Source of the DNA: DASSUW01 sp036257565
GTDB taxonomy: Bacteria; Actinomycetota; Thermoleophilia; Solirubrobacterales; Solirubrobacteraceae
Reading direction: 5' to 3'
Length of the DNA: 62,340 nt
Assembly (NCBI GenBank): GCA_036257565.1
Contig: DATAFH010000064.1
Coordinates: 1 to 62,340 of the forward strand
Below, one piece after another: positions 24,674-37,670 of this stretch (position 1 is its first letter; the number at the start of each line of letters is the position of its first letter). The position numbers and the translations under genes were made by a program. The notes beneath the pieces were generated by a model, which made no database searches, was not told the DNA's origin, and saw only the letters and a list, made by a program, of their open reading frames with translations.

Positions 24674-26023
24674 CTAGGTCAACGCCACGAGCTCGTCGAC
24701 CGCGGCGTCGAGGTCGGCGCCCAGAAGGTCCGCGTCCGGCACCGTCGACGCGTCCGCGTACAGCGACAGGCATGCGTTACCTGCGACGGTGACGGCGCCG
24801 ATGGACACGCCGTGGCGGTCGGCTAAGGGCACGGCCGACCAGACCTCCCGCAACCGGCAGCCGCGCATGTACCGCGGCACCGCCGGCCCCGGGACGCTCG
24901 AGATCGTGAGGTTGAAAAGCCGCGGATGGGCGAACGCGTGGGCGAGCGCGTGCTGGAACGGCCCCGGCGTGCGGGCCAGGAGCCGGAAGGCGGCGTCGAG
25001 GTCGTCGGCGTCGCCGTCGCCGCGCCGCCGGGCGGTCGCGGCTCCGATCCGCCGCAGCCGGACGACCGGGTCGGGCTCGTCGCACGGCAGCTCCACGAAC
25101 ACGAACGAGATGCGGTTGCCGGTTGCCGCGTCGTCGTCGCTCGAGCGCACGTCCGCCGGCACCATCACCTTCAACGGCGCGGCGACCTCGCCGCGCCGCT
25201 CGAAGAATCGCCGCAACGCTCCCGCACACGCGGCCAGGACGACGTCGTTGGGAGTCACCGAGAACCGGCGCCGGACCGCGCGCAGCTCGCCCAGCGAGCG
25301 CGTGACCCGCACGTGGTGCCGCCGGGCCGACCCGGGCTGGTTCAGCACCGAGCTGCGCGCCGGCGGGAGCGCGATATGCGACAGCGTGCGCGCTCGCCGC
25401 GCCGCCCGGGCCATGCGCGAGGGAGACGCGAGCCGCACCGGCGCCGCCGCCAGCGCGGCCGTGTCGCCGATACGGTCGGCGATCGCCCGCCCGAGCCGCG
25501 CGCCCGGCGTCGGAGCCGGCGCCGGCGTCCAGCCGGCATCGGCCAGCTCCCGCCCGCCCGGCTCCGGATCGAGCAGCAGGTTGCCGAGCTCCGCGATGGC
25601 CGCCCCGTCGACCATGCAGTGGTGCATCTTCCCGATCATCGCCACCTGCCCGTCCTCGAGCCCGTCGGCGACCGTGATCTGCCACAAGGGGCGGTCGCGC
25701 GGCAGCGGCACGGACAGCGCGGCGTCGACGATCGCGTCGAGATCCGTCCCGTCGGCCGACAGCAGATGGCGCGCCGGATCGAAGGACGCATCGTCGACCC
25801 ACACCGGGTCGTGGACCCCGAGCGGCACGTCCGCCAGTCGCTGCCGGTAGCGCGGCGCCCGCCCCATGCGGCCCGCGATGTGAGCGAGCAGCTCGTCGAA
25901 CGACGGACGCCGCCCCCGTTCGGGCGGATCCAACGCGGCCACCCAGCCGACGTGCATCGGCGACCGCGGGCCTTCCACGGCCAAGAACGAGGCATCGAGA
26001 GCGGAGAGGCGCTCGGCCGTCAC
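24674..26023 (-). CDS. WS/DGAT-type wax ester synthase/diacylglycerol acyltransferase
   Basis: 449 residues from a GTG at 26023 (VTAERLSALDASFLAVEG, the family's usual opening). The catalytic motif HHxxxDG is present at about residues 134-140 (MHHCMVDGAA), and the C-terminal half has NDVVLAACAGALRRF and the ISSVPGP block near residue 390. It makes triacylglycerol or wax esters at the membrane from acyl-CoA, for storage lipid. It is divergent from the giant carboxylase, whose product malonyl-CoA feeds the same lipid pathway. Its stop lies 10 bp from the right end of element A. Confidence 0.9.
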   Translation of the reverse strand: MTAERLSALDASFLAVEGPRSPMHVGWVAALDPPERGRRPSFDELLAHIAGRMGRAPRYRQRLADVPLGVHDPVWVDDASFDPARHLLSADGTDLDAIVDAALSVPLPRDRPLWQITVADGLEDGQVAMIGKMHHCMVDGAAIAELGNLLLDPEPGGRELADAGWTPAPAPTPGARLGRAIADRIGDTAALAAAPVRLASPSRMARAARRARTLSHIALPPARSSVLNQPGSARRHHVRVTRSLGELRAVRRRFSVTPNDVVLAACAGALRRFFERRGEVAAPLKVMVPADVRSSDDDAATGNRISFVFVELPCDEPDPVVRLRRIGAATARRRGDGDADDLDAAFRLLARTPGPFQHALAHAFAHPRLFNLTISSVPGPAVPRYMRGCRLREVWSAVPLADRHGVSIGAVTVAGNACLSLYADASTVPDADLLGADLDAAVDELVALT

Positions 26024-26108
26024 GCCATCCGAGGCTACCCCGCCGTTTGGCGGGTTGCGTCGCGCCCGCGGGTTGGAATCCCCTGGAGCGCCGAGCAAGC
26101 TGAGGTCC

Positions 26109-31495
<5,387 letters not shown>

Positions 31496-31523
<28 letters not shown>

Positions 31524-31669
31524 ACGCGCACCATGTGGTCGGCGTCGAGCGGGAGGCGCTCCTCGCGGATCACCACCGCGCCCGTGCGCACGAGCTTGAA
31601 GACGCCGTCGTAGAGGTCCGGCAGCTCCTCGATGCCGGCGCTCCGGTAACCGGCGACGGTCTCAGGCAT
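31496..31669 (-). CDS. Small protein (57 aa), uncharacterised
   Basis: ATG-started frame MPETVAGYRSAGIEELPDLY..., ending in TAG. Composition is protein-like and charged, ending VRVYEPPEWTA. It begins inside the last 8 bp of the MFS gene on the same strand, suggesting translational coupling, and its end overlaps the last 28 bp of the carboxylase gene on the opposite strand. I do not recognise the family; it could be a small accessory protein or the tail of a lost larger gene. Confidence 0.6.
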
Positions 31670-32834
31670 ACGCAGGCCTCCTTCGCGGTGCGGGGATGAT
31701 CAGGAGAAGTGTGCCGAGGCCGATCGCCAGTGGCAACGCGCCCGAGACCGCGAGCGCGAGCTGCGCGCCGGCCAGGCCCACGAGCACGCCGCCCGCGCCC
31801 AGCGCGGCGAGCTCGGCGCCGTTGCGCGCGGCGTTGTAGGCGGCGTACGCGCGGCCGCGCTGTGCCTCCGGCACGCGCTCGTGGATGAGCGTGCGCAGCA
31901 GCACGTTCTTGGCGCCGTGGGCGACGCCGCCGATCAGGAAGCCGAGCAGCGCGAGCGCCACGGTGGCGCCGACCGCCGCCCCGAACAGGCCGAGGCCCTG
32001 GACGGCGATGCCGGCCATCGCCCCGGCGGCCAGCCAGCGGGTCGGGACGAGGCGCGCGAGTCCGATCGCGCCCGCGACCATCCCGAGCGTCCAGGCGCCC
32101 ATCAACACGCCGTAGCCGGTCGCGCCGGTCTCGAGCACCTCGGTGGCGAAGAACACCTCGGCCGACACGGAGATCGTGAAGAAGAGCAGCGAAGCGATAG
32201 CCGCCGCCATCGCGATGGCCAGCGTGCGGTCGCGGACGAGGGCCTGGATGCCGTCGCGCGAGCGTGTTGGAGCGGCGTGCGCGTGGGGATGCCGGCGAGC
32301 GTGCAGCGCCAGGGCGGCGATCGCGACGGCGACGAACGACGCGGCGTCGATCAGCAGGCCGACGTGCGTGAGGCCCGCGCCGGCGAGCGCGCCGCCGATC
32401 AGGGGGCCGGCGGTCATGCCCAGGTAGCGGGCCGCCTCCACCTGGCCGTTGGCCAGCGCGACCCGCTCCTCGCCGGCGGCCGCGGGCACGAGCGCGAACT
32501 CGGCGGGGGAGGCGACCGCCACGCCGGCGCCGAGCAGCAGGCAGAGCGCCAGCAGCACGGGCAGCGAGCCGGTGGTGAAGGCCATGGCCACGACGACGGC
32601 CGCCTGGGCGAGCGAGACGGCGATCAGCAGCCGGCGGTTCTCGTGCGAGTCGACCAGCCGCCCGGCCACGCCGCCGAGCGCGACCACCGGGCCCCAGAGG
32701 CAGATGAAGAGCGCCGAGACGGCGAGCGCCGAGTCGACCGTCGTGCCGACGTGGAGCGCCAGCAGCACCCACAGGACGGTGTCTCCGGCCGCGGAGAGAC
32801 CCACGGCACCGACGATCAGACGGACGTCGCGCAT
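31662..32834 (-). CDS. MFS transporter
   Basis: 390 residues with about 12 hydrophobic segments and no long soluble domain. The inter-helix loop GGVAGRLVDSHENRRLL matches the MFS loop 2-3 signature, and RTLIHERVPEAQRGRAYAAY is its repeat-half counterpart. It resembles small drug/metabolite exporters of the YjjL/NreB-like group; substrate unknown. Downstream is the coupled 57-residue protein; upstream on the same strand is a decayed gene. Confidence 0.88.
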   Translation of the reverse strand: MRDVRLIVGAVGLSAAGDTVLWVLLALHVGTTVDSALAVSALFICLWGPVVALGGVAGRLVDSHENRRLLIAVSLAQAAVVVAMAFTTGSLPVLLALCLLLGAGVAVASPAEFALVPAAAGEERVALANGQVEAARYLGMTAGPLIGGALAGAGLTHVGLLIDAASFVAVAIAALALHARRHPHAHAAPTRSRDGIQALVRDRTLAIAMAAAIASLLFFTISVSAEVFFATEVLETGATGYGVLMGAWTLGMVAGAIGLARLVPTRWLAAGAMAGIAVQGLGLFGAAVGATVALALLGFLIGGVAHGAKNVLLRTLIHERVPEAQRGRAYAAYNAARNGAELAALGAGGVLVGLAGAQLALAVSGALPLAIGLGTLLLIIPAPRRRPAYA

Positions 32835-32862
32835 GACCTCCTGACGCTCGGGCGGCCGGTCT

Positions 32863-33393
32863 TATTCTACGAAGCGCACGTCCAGCGTGGCCGCGTCGGC
32901 CGCCGCGAAGCCCACCATCGCGCGCGCCTCGTCGCCGACCGCCCGCTTCTCCGCGCGGGTCAGGCGCGCGGCGGGCGGATCGCCAGCGTGGCGCTCCGCC
33001 TGCCGTCGCGCTCGAGCCACCAGGTGGCGCGCAGCATCCCGTCCACGAGCAGGTTGCTGACGAAGCGGCCGGGGGCGAGCATCGCGCTCCAGGGGAAGTC
33101 GGCCGGGATGATGCGGCGGCGGTCGGCGTGCCCGAGGAGCACGTTGTCGTACTCGCCCAGCAGCCGCACGGGGGCGGGTGTCTCGGGGTCGGGTCGCGGG
33201 GCGTCCGGCAGGTCGAACAGCTCCCGGCCGTGAGCCGCACCACCTCGCCGTCCGTCAGCATGCGGCCGAGCTCGCGTGCGGGTCGAAGTCGTTCAGGCGC
33301 GACCACAGGCCGAGGTACGGCGGAATCGGCGCCTGTGCCTGGAGCCCGACGAGGTGCTCGACCATCGCCGCCGGCGTCGCGTCCGTCCTAACG
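32863..33393 (-). pseudogene. Winged-helix DNA-binding (AlkZ/HTH_42-like) gene, decayed
   Basis: Fragments of one protein are spread over all three minus-strand frames. They run from MVEHLVGLQAQAPIPPYLGLW (about 33375), through ELGRMLTDGEVVRLT in a second frame, then RELFDLPDAPRP joined to LLGEYDNVLLGHADRRRI and VDGMLRATWWLERDG (33169-32960), and finally LTRAEKRAVGDEARAM ending VRFVE and a TAA at 32863. The order matches HTH_42 winged-helix proteins, related to DNA glycosylase AlkZ. Three frame changes are needed, and the central block of about 150 residues is missing, as is the N-terminus. Confidence 0.8.
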
Positions 33394-33409
33394 TGCCACA
33401 AATCCTCTT

Positions 33410-33425
33410 CGGACCCTAAGGTCCG
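33410..33425. repeat. Hairpin CGGACC-ctaa-GGTCCG before the EamA gene
   Basis: A perfect 6-bp inverted repeat with a 4-base loop ends 3 bp before the transporter ATG at 33429, covering the position of a ribosome-binding site. It could hide the start region in mRNA or serve as an operator; no regulator candidate is adjacent. Confidence 0.4.
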
Positions 33426-33428
33426 GCG

Positions 33429-34280
33429 ATGCTGGCCGCCGCCCTCGCCCTCGCCTCATCGCTCTCGTGGGGGCTGTCGGACTTCCTCGGCGGTCTGCAG
33501 AGCCGCCGGCACTCCGTGCTCGCCGTGCTCGTGCTCTCGCAGGGGCTGGCGCTCGTGGTGCTCGTGATTGCCATCGCGGCCGGCGCACCGACCGCCCACG
33601 ACGGCGCCGCGACGGCGTGGGCGGCGGGCTCCGGGCTGCTCGGGATCCTCGGCCTGAGCGCGTTCTACCGGGCGCTCGCAATCGGGACGATGAGCATCGT
33701 GGCTCCGCTGTCGGCCACCGGGGTCGCCATCCCGGTGCTCGTCGGGCTCGCGTCCGGAGAGCGGCCGAGCACGCTGCAGCTGCTCGGCATCGCGCTCGCC
33801 ACAGCCGGCGTCGTGCTCGCAGGGCGCGAGGCCGCCGAGCCGGACGCCGAGGCGCGTCGCGCCGGGCGCACGGCCGTGCTGCTCGCGCTGCTCGCGGCGG
33901 TCGGCTTCGGGTCGTTCTTCGCCGGGATCGATCGGGCGGAGGAGAGCGCCGACCTCGTCTGGGTGCTGTTCGCCGCGCGCGCTCCCGAGGTGCTCGTGGT
34001 ACTTGCCGTGTGCGCGATCCGGCGGCCGCCGCTACCGTCGTCGCGCAAGGCGCTGGGCGCGATCGCCGCGATCGGCGTGCTCGACCTGCTGGCCAACCTG
34101 CTGTTCGTGCTCGCGACCGGCCGCGGCCTGCTCAGCGTCGTGGGCGTACTCGGCGCCCTGTACCCGGCGGTCACCGTGGTGCTCGCGCGGACGTTCCTGC
34201 ACGAGCGGCTGACGCAGATGCAGAACGCCGGTGTGCTCGTGACGCTCGCCGGCGTCGCGGCGCTGGCGGCCGGAGGCTGA
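33429..34280 (+). CDS. EamA/DMT-superfamily transporter
   Basis: 283 residues forming ten hydrophobic helices as two repeats of about 140 residues (GLSDFLGG at the start, YRALAIGTMSIVAPLSATGV in repeat one, ATGRGLLSVVGVLGALYPAVTV in repeat two). DMT transporters export amino acids or small metabolites; substrate unknown. It is followed 13 bp downstream by the ArsR regulator on the same strand. Confidence 0.88.
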   Translation: MLAAALALASSLSWGLSDFLGGLQSRRHSVLAVLVLSQGLALVVLVIAIAAGAPTAHDGAATAWAAGSGLLGILGLSAFYRALAIGTMSIVAPLSATGVAIPVLVGLASGERPSTLQLLGIALATAGVVLAGREAAEPDAEARRAGRTAVLLALLAAVGFGSFFAGIDRAEESADLVWVLFAARAPEVLVVLAVCAIRRPPLPSSRKALGAIAAIGVLDLLANLLFVLATGRGLLSVVGVLGALYPAVTVVLARTFLHERLTQMQNAGVLVTLAGVAALAAGG

Positions 34281-34283
34281 TAC

Positions 34284-34302
34284 GGTTAACCGTGTGGTTA
34301 AC
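34284..34302. promoter_or_regulatory. GGTTAAC repeat pair overlapping the ArsR start
   Basis: GGTTAACC (34284-34291, an 8-bp palindrome) and GGTTAAC (34296-34302) lie 12 bp apart, and the ArsR GTG start codon (34294-34296) lies between them, touching the second copy. This layout suggests autorepression by the ArsR protein, with a short or absent 5' leader. Binding is inferred from position and symmetry. Confidence 0.6.
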
Positions 34303-34602
34303 GATCCGTTCAGAGCGCTGGCTCACCCGATCCGCCGGGGGATCGTGGAGCGGCTGGCCGTCGGCTCGGCGACCGTGGGCGACGCTACCGGGGGGTTCGG
34401 CGTGTCGAAGCCCGCGATCTCGAAGCACCTGAAGGTGCTCGAGGAGTCGGGCGTGGTGGCGCGCGTGATCGACGGCCGGACCCACCGGCTGTCGCTCAAC
34501 CCGCTGGCGCTGGGCGAGGCGGCCGACTGGATGGATCTCCAGCGCACCCGATGGGAGCGCCTGTTCGACGTGGTCGACGAGTACCTGAAGGAGAACCCCT
34601 GA
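34294..34602 (+). CDS. ArsR-family winged-helix regulator
   Basis: 102 residues with GTG start. The winged helix-turn-helix spans about 8-85 (FRALAHPIRRGIVERLA, VSKPAISKHLKVLEESGVV). The usual metal-binding Cys residues of ArsR/SmtB sensors are absent, so it is more like the YkaA/SdpR-type regulators found with SRPBCC proteins. Its stop overlaps the next ATG by one base. It probably controls the following three genes and itself via the GGTTAAC repeats. Confidence 0.9.
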   Translation: MVNDPFRALAHPIRRGIVERLAVGSATVGDATGGFGVSKPAISKHLKVLEESGVVARVIDGRTHRLSLNPLALGEAADWMDLQRTRWERLFDVVDEYLKENP

Positions 34603-35273
34603 TGAAGGCACCGCAGGTCGTATCACCGCAGGAATGGGAGGCCGCCCGGCAAGCGCTCCTCGTCAAGGAGAAGGAGCACACCCGCGCCCGCGACGCGCTG
34701 GCCGCCGAGCGCCGGCGCATGCCGATGTCGGCGGTCGAGAAGGACTACGCGTTCGAGGGCCCCGACGGCCCGGCGAGCCTGGCCGACATCTTCGATGGCC
34801 GCCGCCAGCTGATCGTGTACCGCTTCTTCTTCGACCCCGACATGGCGCAGTACCCGGAGGAGGGCTGCGGCGGCTGCTCGATGTACGCGGACCAGGTGAG
34901 CCACCTCGCGCACCTGCGCGCGCGAGACACGAACTTCGTGGTCGTGTCCCGGGCGCCGCAGGAGCACATCCAGCGCTTCAAGGCCCGGATGGAGTGGGAG
35001 TTCCCGTGGTTCACCACCACCGACGACTTCTCCGAGGACTTCGGCGTTGGCGAGTGGCACGGCACCAACGTCTTCCTGCGCGACGGCGACCGGATCTTCC
35101 GCACCTACTTCGTGAACAGCCGGGGCGACGAGGCGCTGGGGAGCACGTGGAGCTTCCTCGACCTCACGCCGTACGGTCGCCAGGAGGAGTGGGAGAACTC
35201 GCCCGAGGGCTACCCGCAGACGCCGCCGTACCAGTGGTGGGACTACCACGACAAGTACGAGAGCGCGGCATGA
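34602..35273 (+). CDS. DUF899 thioredoxin-like protein
   Basis: 223 residues. A helical N-terminus (EWEAARQALLVKEKEHTRAR) leads into a thioredoxin-like domain with the family's EEGCGGCSMYADQVSHL, DTNFVVVSRAP and EDFGVGEWHG blocks, ending TPPYQWWDYHDKY. The Cys pair in GCGGC is the likely redox site. DUF899 proteins often neighbour SRPBCC proteins and ArsR regulators, as here; the substrate is unknown. Its stop overlaps the small ORF by four bases. Confidence 0.92.
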   Translation: MKAPQVVSPQEWEAARQALLVKEKEHTRARDALAAERRRMPMSAVEKDYAFEGPDGPASLADIFDGRRQLIVYRFFFDPDMAQYPEEGCGGCSMYADQVSHLAHLRARDTNFVVVSRAPQEHIQRFKARMEWEFPWFTTTDDFSEDFGVGEWHGTNVFLRDGDRIFRTYFVNSRGDEALGSTWSFLDLTPYGRQEEWENSPEGYPQTPPYQWWDYHDKYESAA

Positions 35274-35395
35274 TTGCCCACGTGGGCGCGTTCCCGGTCG
35301 AGGAAGTGCTGCCCGTTGTGCTGAGCGGGGGCGGGCTCGTGTTGGCCCGCGTCTCGGTCGCCTGGCGGGCGGCGCGGCGGAGGGCCGGCTCTTGA
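35270..35395 (+). CDS. Small membrane protein (41 aa)
   Basis: MIAHVGAFPVEEVLPVVLSG... with one hydrophobic stretch of about 20 residues and a basic C-terminal tail (RAARRRAGS). It fills the gap between DUF899 and SRPBCC exactly: its ATG overlaps the DUF899 stop and its stop overlaps the SRPBCC TTG, both by four bases. Perfect coupling on both sides and a normal membrane-topology pattern support it as a real gene. Its role is unknown. Confidence 0.7.
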   Translation: MIAHVGAFPVEEVLPVVLSGGGLVLARVSVAWRAARRRAGS

Positions 35396-35823
35396 GCACG
35401 CTGCAGATGGAGCGGACGTTCGCCGCGCCGGCGCAGCGCGTGTTCGACGCGTTCACCAGCGAGGAGGTCATCCGGCGCTGGTGGCATCCCGACCCCGACT
35501 GGGACACGCCGGAGGTGCTGGTCGACCTGCGGATCGGCGGGACGGTGCGAGTCGTCATGCGCGACCCGCAGGCGGACGTTCGCTACGGAGGCGGCGGCGA
35601 GTACGTCGAGATCGACCCGCCCCACCGACTCGCCTTCACGTGGACGTGGGACGACGACCGGGAGCACGTCCGGCAGCTCATCGAGATCGACTTCAAGGAG
35701 ACCTACGGCGTCACCACCATGCGCTTCACCCACAACGACCTCTGGGACGAAGATGCGGTCGCCTCGCACGAGGAAGGCTGGACCGGCGCGTTCGACAACC
35801 TCGCCGGCGTGGTGGAGGGCTAG
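35392..35823 (+). CDS. SRPBCC/AHSA1-domain protein
   Basis: 143 residues. It shows FAAPAQRVFDAFTSEEVIRRWW, the helix-grip start, then GEYVEIDPPHRLAFTW and a C-terminal helix ASHEEGWTGAFDNLAGVV, the standard AHSA1-like hydrophobic-cavity fold. The start is TTG at 35392, fixed by the overlap with the preceding stop (TTGA) and by sequence. It belongs to a four-gene coupled module: ArsR, DUF899, 41-aa protein and this; such sets are thought to bind small hydrophobic ligands or assist regulation. Confidence 0.9.
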   Translation: MSTLQMERTFAAPAQRVFDAFTSEEVIRRWWHPDPDWDTPEVLVDLRIGGTVRVVMRDPQADVRYGGGGEYVEIDPPHRLAFTWTWDDDREHVRQLIEIDFKETYGVTTMRFTHNDLWDEDAVASHEEGWTGAFDNLAGVVEG

Positions 35824-35909
35824 CCCTACCGCAAGACTCAGGCTGCCCGCGACGCGGACGCGCGCGATCCGTAGAGACCGGCCGCCGCCGGCCCGGGACC
35901 GTTTGCGGC

Positions 35910-35984
35910 ATGAACACCAATCGCAAGCGCCGGGCGCTCGACCTCTTCCTCGACGCCCTCACTCACCCCGTCCGATTCCGCTGA
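35910..35984 (+). CDS. Possible 24-aa peptide (MNTNRKRRALDLFLDALTHP...)
   Basis: A short frame starting ATG after GTTTGCGGC, with a basic then amphipathic composition. Its stop sits at the foot of the strong hairpin at 35979-36020. It is too short to judge by coding signal, has only a poor ribosome-binding site, and may be chance. If translated it would be a small basic peptide. Confidence 0.25.
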   Translation: MNTNRKRRALDLFLDALTHPVRFR

Positions 35985-36020
35985 GCGTCCGGCCCCGTTG
36001 TCGGGGCCGGACGCTCAGCG
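35979..36020. terminator. Perfect 18-bp hairpin, bidirectional terminator
   Basis: An 18-bp perfect stem (arms CGCTGAGCGTCCGGCCCC and its complement) with a six-base loop GTTGTC. It lies between the SRPBCC module on the plus strand and the convergent DUF4389 gene ending at 36030 on the minus strand, so it can serve both. No U-tract follows on either side, as is usual in this GC-rich genome. Confidence 0.85.
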
Positions 36021-36029
36021 CGCAGTCGT

Positions 36030-36662
36030 CTACGGGCCCAGCCGGAACGGCGGGTACTTGTCGGTGACGAGGATGAACGCGTAGCCGACGACGCGGTTGT
36101 GCCAGCGGATCACGCCCTCGACGAACTCGAAGATCCCGCGCGGGTAGCGGCCCGTGAAGAGGATCGCGAACCACGCCGCGATCACCATGAGGACCGCGAG
36201 CAGATAGAGGATGGCCAGCACGATGTAGTGCGGGATCGCCAGGAACCATTTCACGATCGGCAGCCAGCGATTCAGGTCGCTCTTGGGGTCGGGGCACTCG
36301 AAGTCGAGGTGCACGGACTGGTGCTCGTCGGTCGACGGGTACCGGTCGTCCATCAGCGCGACGTAGACGCCCACGCGGTTGACGAAGCGCAGGAGCTCAC
36401 GGTTCCAATCGCACCACCAGCGCGGGTACTTCTCCCGGAACACGATCATCAGCAGCGGCGGGAGGAAGAGCAGCCCCGTCCCGCCGATCGCGACGGTGCT
36501 CGTCTCCGCCCCTGCGGTCTGCCACTCCCCGCTGTAGCCGCCGATGCTCGCCAGCACGATCGAGATCGGGATCACCGTGAAGACCCGAAGGGCCGTGGTG
36601 AGGCGGTTGAGATCCCGGTCGGGGTACTCCACCGACAGCCGCACCGGATACGCATCGTCCAT
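36030..36662 (-). CDS. DUF4389 membrane protein
   Basis: 210 residues with repeated features of the DUF4389 family: two copies of a Y-P-x-R-W-W/Y-P-R-G-I pattern (FREKYPRWWCDWNRELLRF and FTGRYPRGIFEFVEGVIRW), each near a hydrophobic stretch, giving about three or four transmembrane helices. The family is uncharacterised. It shares orientation with the ECF sigma factor upstream (gap 40 bp), so it may be cotranscribed with it, although ECF41 sigma factors usually have other partners. Confidence 0.82.
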   Translation of the reverse strand: MDDAYPVRLSVEYPDRDLNRLTTALRVFTVIPISIVLASIGGYSGEWQTAGAETSTVAIGGTGLLFLPPLLMIVFREKYPRWWCDWNRELLRFVNRVGVYVALMDDRYPSTDEHQSVHLDFECPDPKSDLNRWLPIVKWFLAIPHYIVLAILYLLAVLMVIAAWFAILFTGRYPRGIFEFVEGVIRWHNRVVGYAFILVTDKYPPFRLGP

Positions 36663-36702
36663 AGTCCGCTCCTCTCTGGAGGTTCGGAGGTTCGACGCAA
36701 CC

Positions 36703-37587
36703 CTAAACGTCGTCGAGGATGGTCAGGTCCAGCCGGCGGAGTCGGTCCGGGTCGGCGAGGATGTCGAGCTCGACGATCCTCCCGCCCCTCACCGTGAACG
36801 CGCCGACCGAGAACGGCTCTCCGTCCCGGGTCGACACGGCTCCGGGCACGCCGTTGATGAGCGCCGGATGCACCACCAGGCCGAGCCGCGAGTAGTGGAA
36901 CGCCTGGCCCGCGACGGCGGCCGCCCCGCGCACCGTCCTCGTGCCGCCGGCCAGCGGACCGAAGTCTGCGCGGACCACGACGTCCGGGTCGAGCACCGCG
37001 AGGAGCGCCTCGAAGGCGCCGTGGCGCGAGGCTGCGAGGAACGCGTCGACGACCTTGCGCTGCGTGTCGAGGTCGGCATCGGGCACCGGACGCTCACCCT
37101 GGACGCGGCGGCGCGCCCGGCTGGCGAGCTGGCGCGCGGCCTCGGGCGAGCGCCCGACGATCTGCGCGATCTCGTCGAACGGCACGGCGAACATGTCGTG
37201 CAGCACGAACGCGAGGCGCTCGGCCGGGCTCAGCGTCTCGAGGACGACGAGCAGGGCGAGACCCACCGAGTCGGCCAGCAGCGCCTCGTGCTCCGGGTCC
37301 GTGCCGTCGGCGCGGTCGACGATCGGCTCCGGGAAGCGGACGTCGATCGGCTCCTCCCGGCGTGAGTTGCGCGAGCGCAGCATGTTCAGCGACACGCGCG
37401 CGACGACGGTCGTCAGCCAGCCGCCGAGGTTCTCGATCCCGTCGGAGTCGGTGCGGCTCAGCCGCACCCATGCCTCCTGGACGGCGTCGTCGGCCTCGCT
37501 CACCGACCCGAGCATCCGGTAGGCCACCGCGCGCAGCCGGCCTCGGTGCTCCTCGAATCGCTCTGTCAGCCAATCCCGTTCCGCCAT
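36703..37587 (-). CDS. ECF41/SigJ-like RNA polymerase sigma factor with SnoaL-like tail
   Basis: 294 residues. Sigma-2 (about 10-75; RAVAYRMLGSVSEADDAVQEAW), sigma-4 (about 110-165; LSPAERLAFVLHDMFAVPFD, ARQLASRARRRV) and a C-terminal SnoaL/NTF2-like domain (about 175-290). The ECF41 linker motif WLPEP is present as VRFPEP, and the C-terminal NPDKL motif as DPDRL. In this group the SnoaL tail modulates activity, replacing a separate anti-sigma factor. Known ECF41 genes sit beside an oxidoreductase, epimerase or decarboxylase they control; here the divergent neighbour is a broken epimerase. Confidence 0.9.
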   Translation of the reverse strand: MAERDWLTERFEEHRGRLRAVAYRMLGSVSEADDAVQEAWVRLSRTDSDGIENLGGWLTTVVARVSLNMLRSRNSRREEPIDVRFPEPIVDRADGTDPEHEALLADSVGLALLVVLETLSPAERLAFVLHDMFAVPFDEIAQIVGRSPEAARQLASRARRRVQGERPVPDADLDTQRKVVDAFLAASRHGAFEALLAVLDPDVVVRADFGPLAGGTRTVRGAAAVAGQAFHYSRLGLVVHPALINGVPGAVSTRDGEPFSVGAFTVRGGRIVELDILADPDRLRRLDLTILDDV

Positions 37588-37625
37588 CGGTCACGTTCCT
37601 CGGTCTCGTCGGGTCATACCAGCAA

Positions 37626-37652
37626 GACCCATGCGATCCCACGCATGTGACA
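37626..37652 (-). promoter_or_regulatory. ECF41-type promoter candidate for the sigma gene
   Basis: On the minus strand TGTCACA (37652-37646) is followed after 16 bases by GGTC (37629-37626). The ECF41 promoter consensus is TGTCACA, about 16 bases, then CGTC, so this has a perfect -35 and a one-mismatch -10. It points at the sigma factor gene, whose ATG is 39 bases downstream, implying autoregulation. I find no equally good site pointing towards the epimerase remnant. Confidence 0.65.
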
Positions 37653-37670
37653 CCGACCAAGGAGTATGTG

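Noticed and set aside
37588..37670. An ECF41-type promoter pointing to the epimerase remnant
   Set aside because: On the plus strand only GGTCACG followed by CGTC at the wrong spacing is found; the good match faces the sigma gene.
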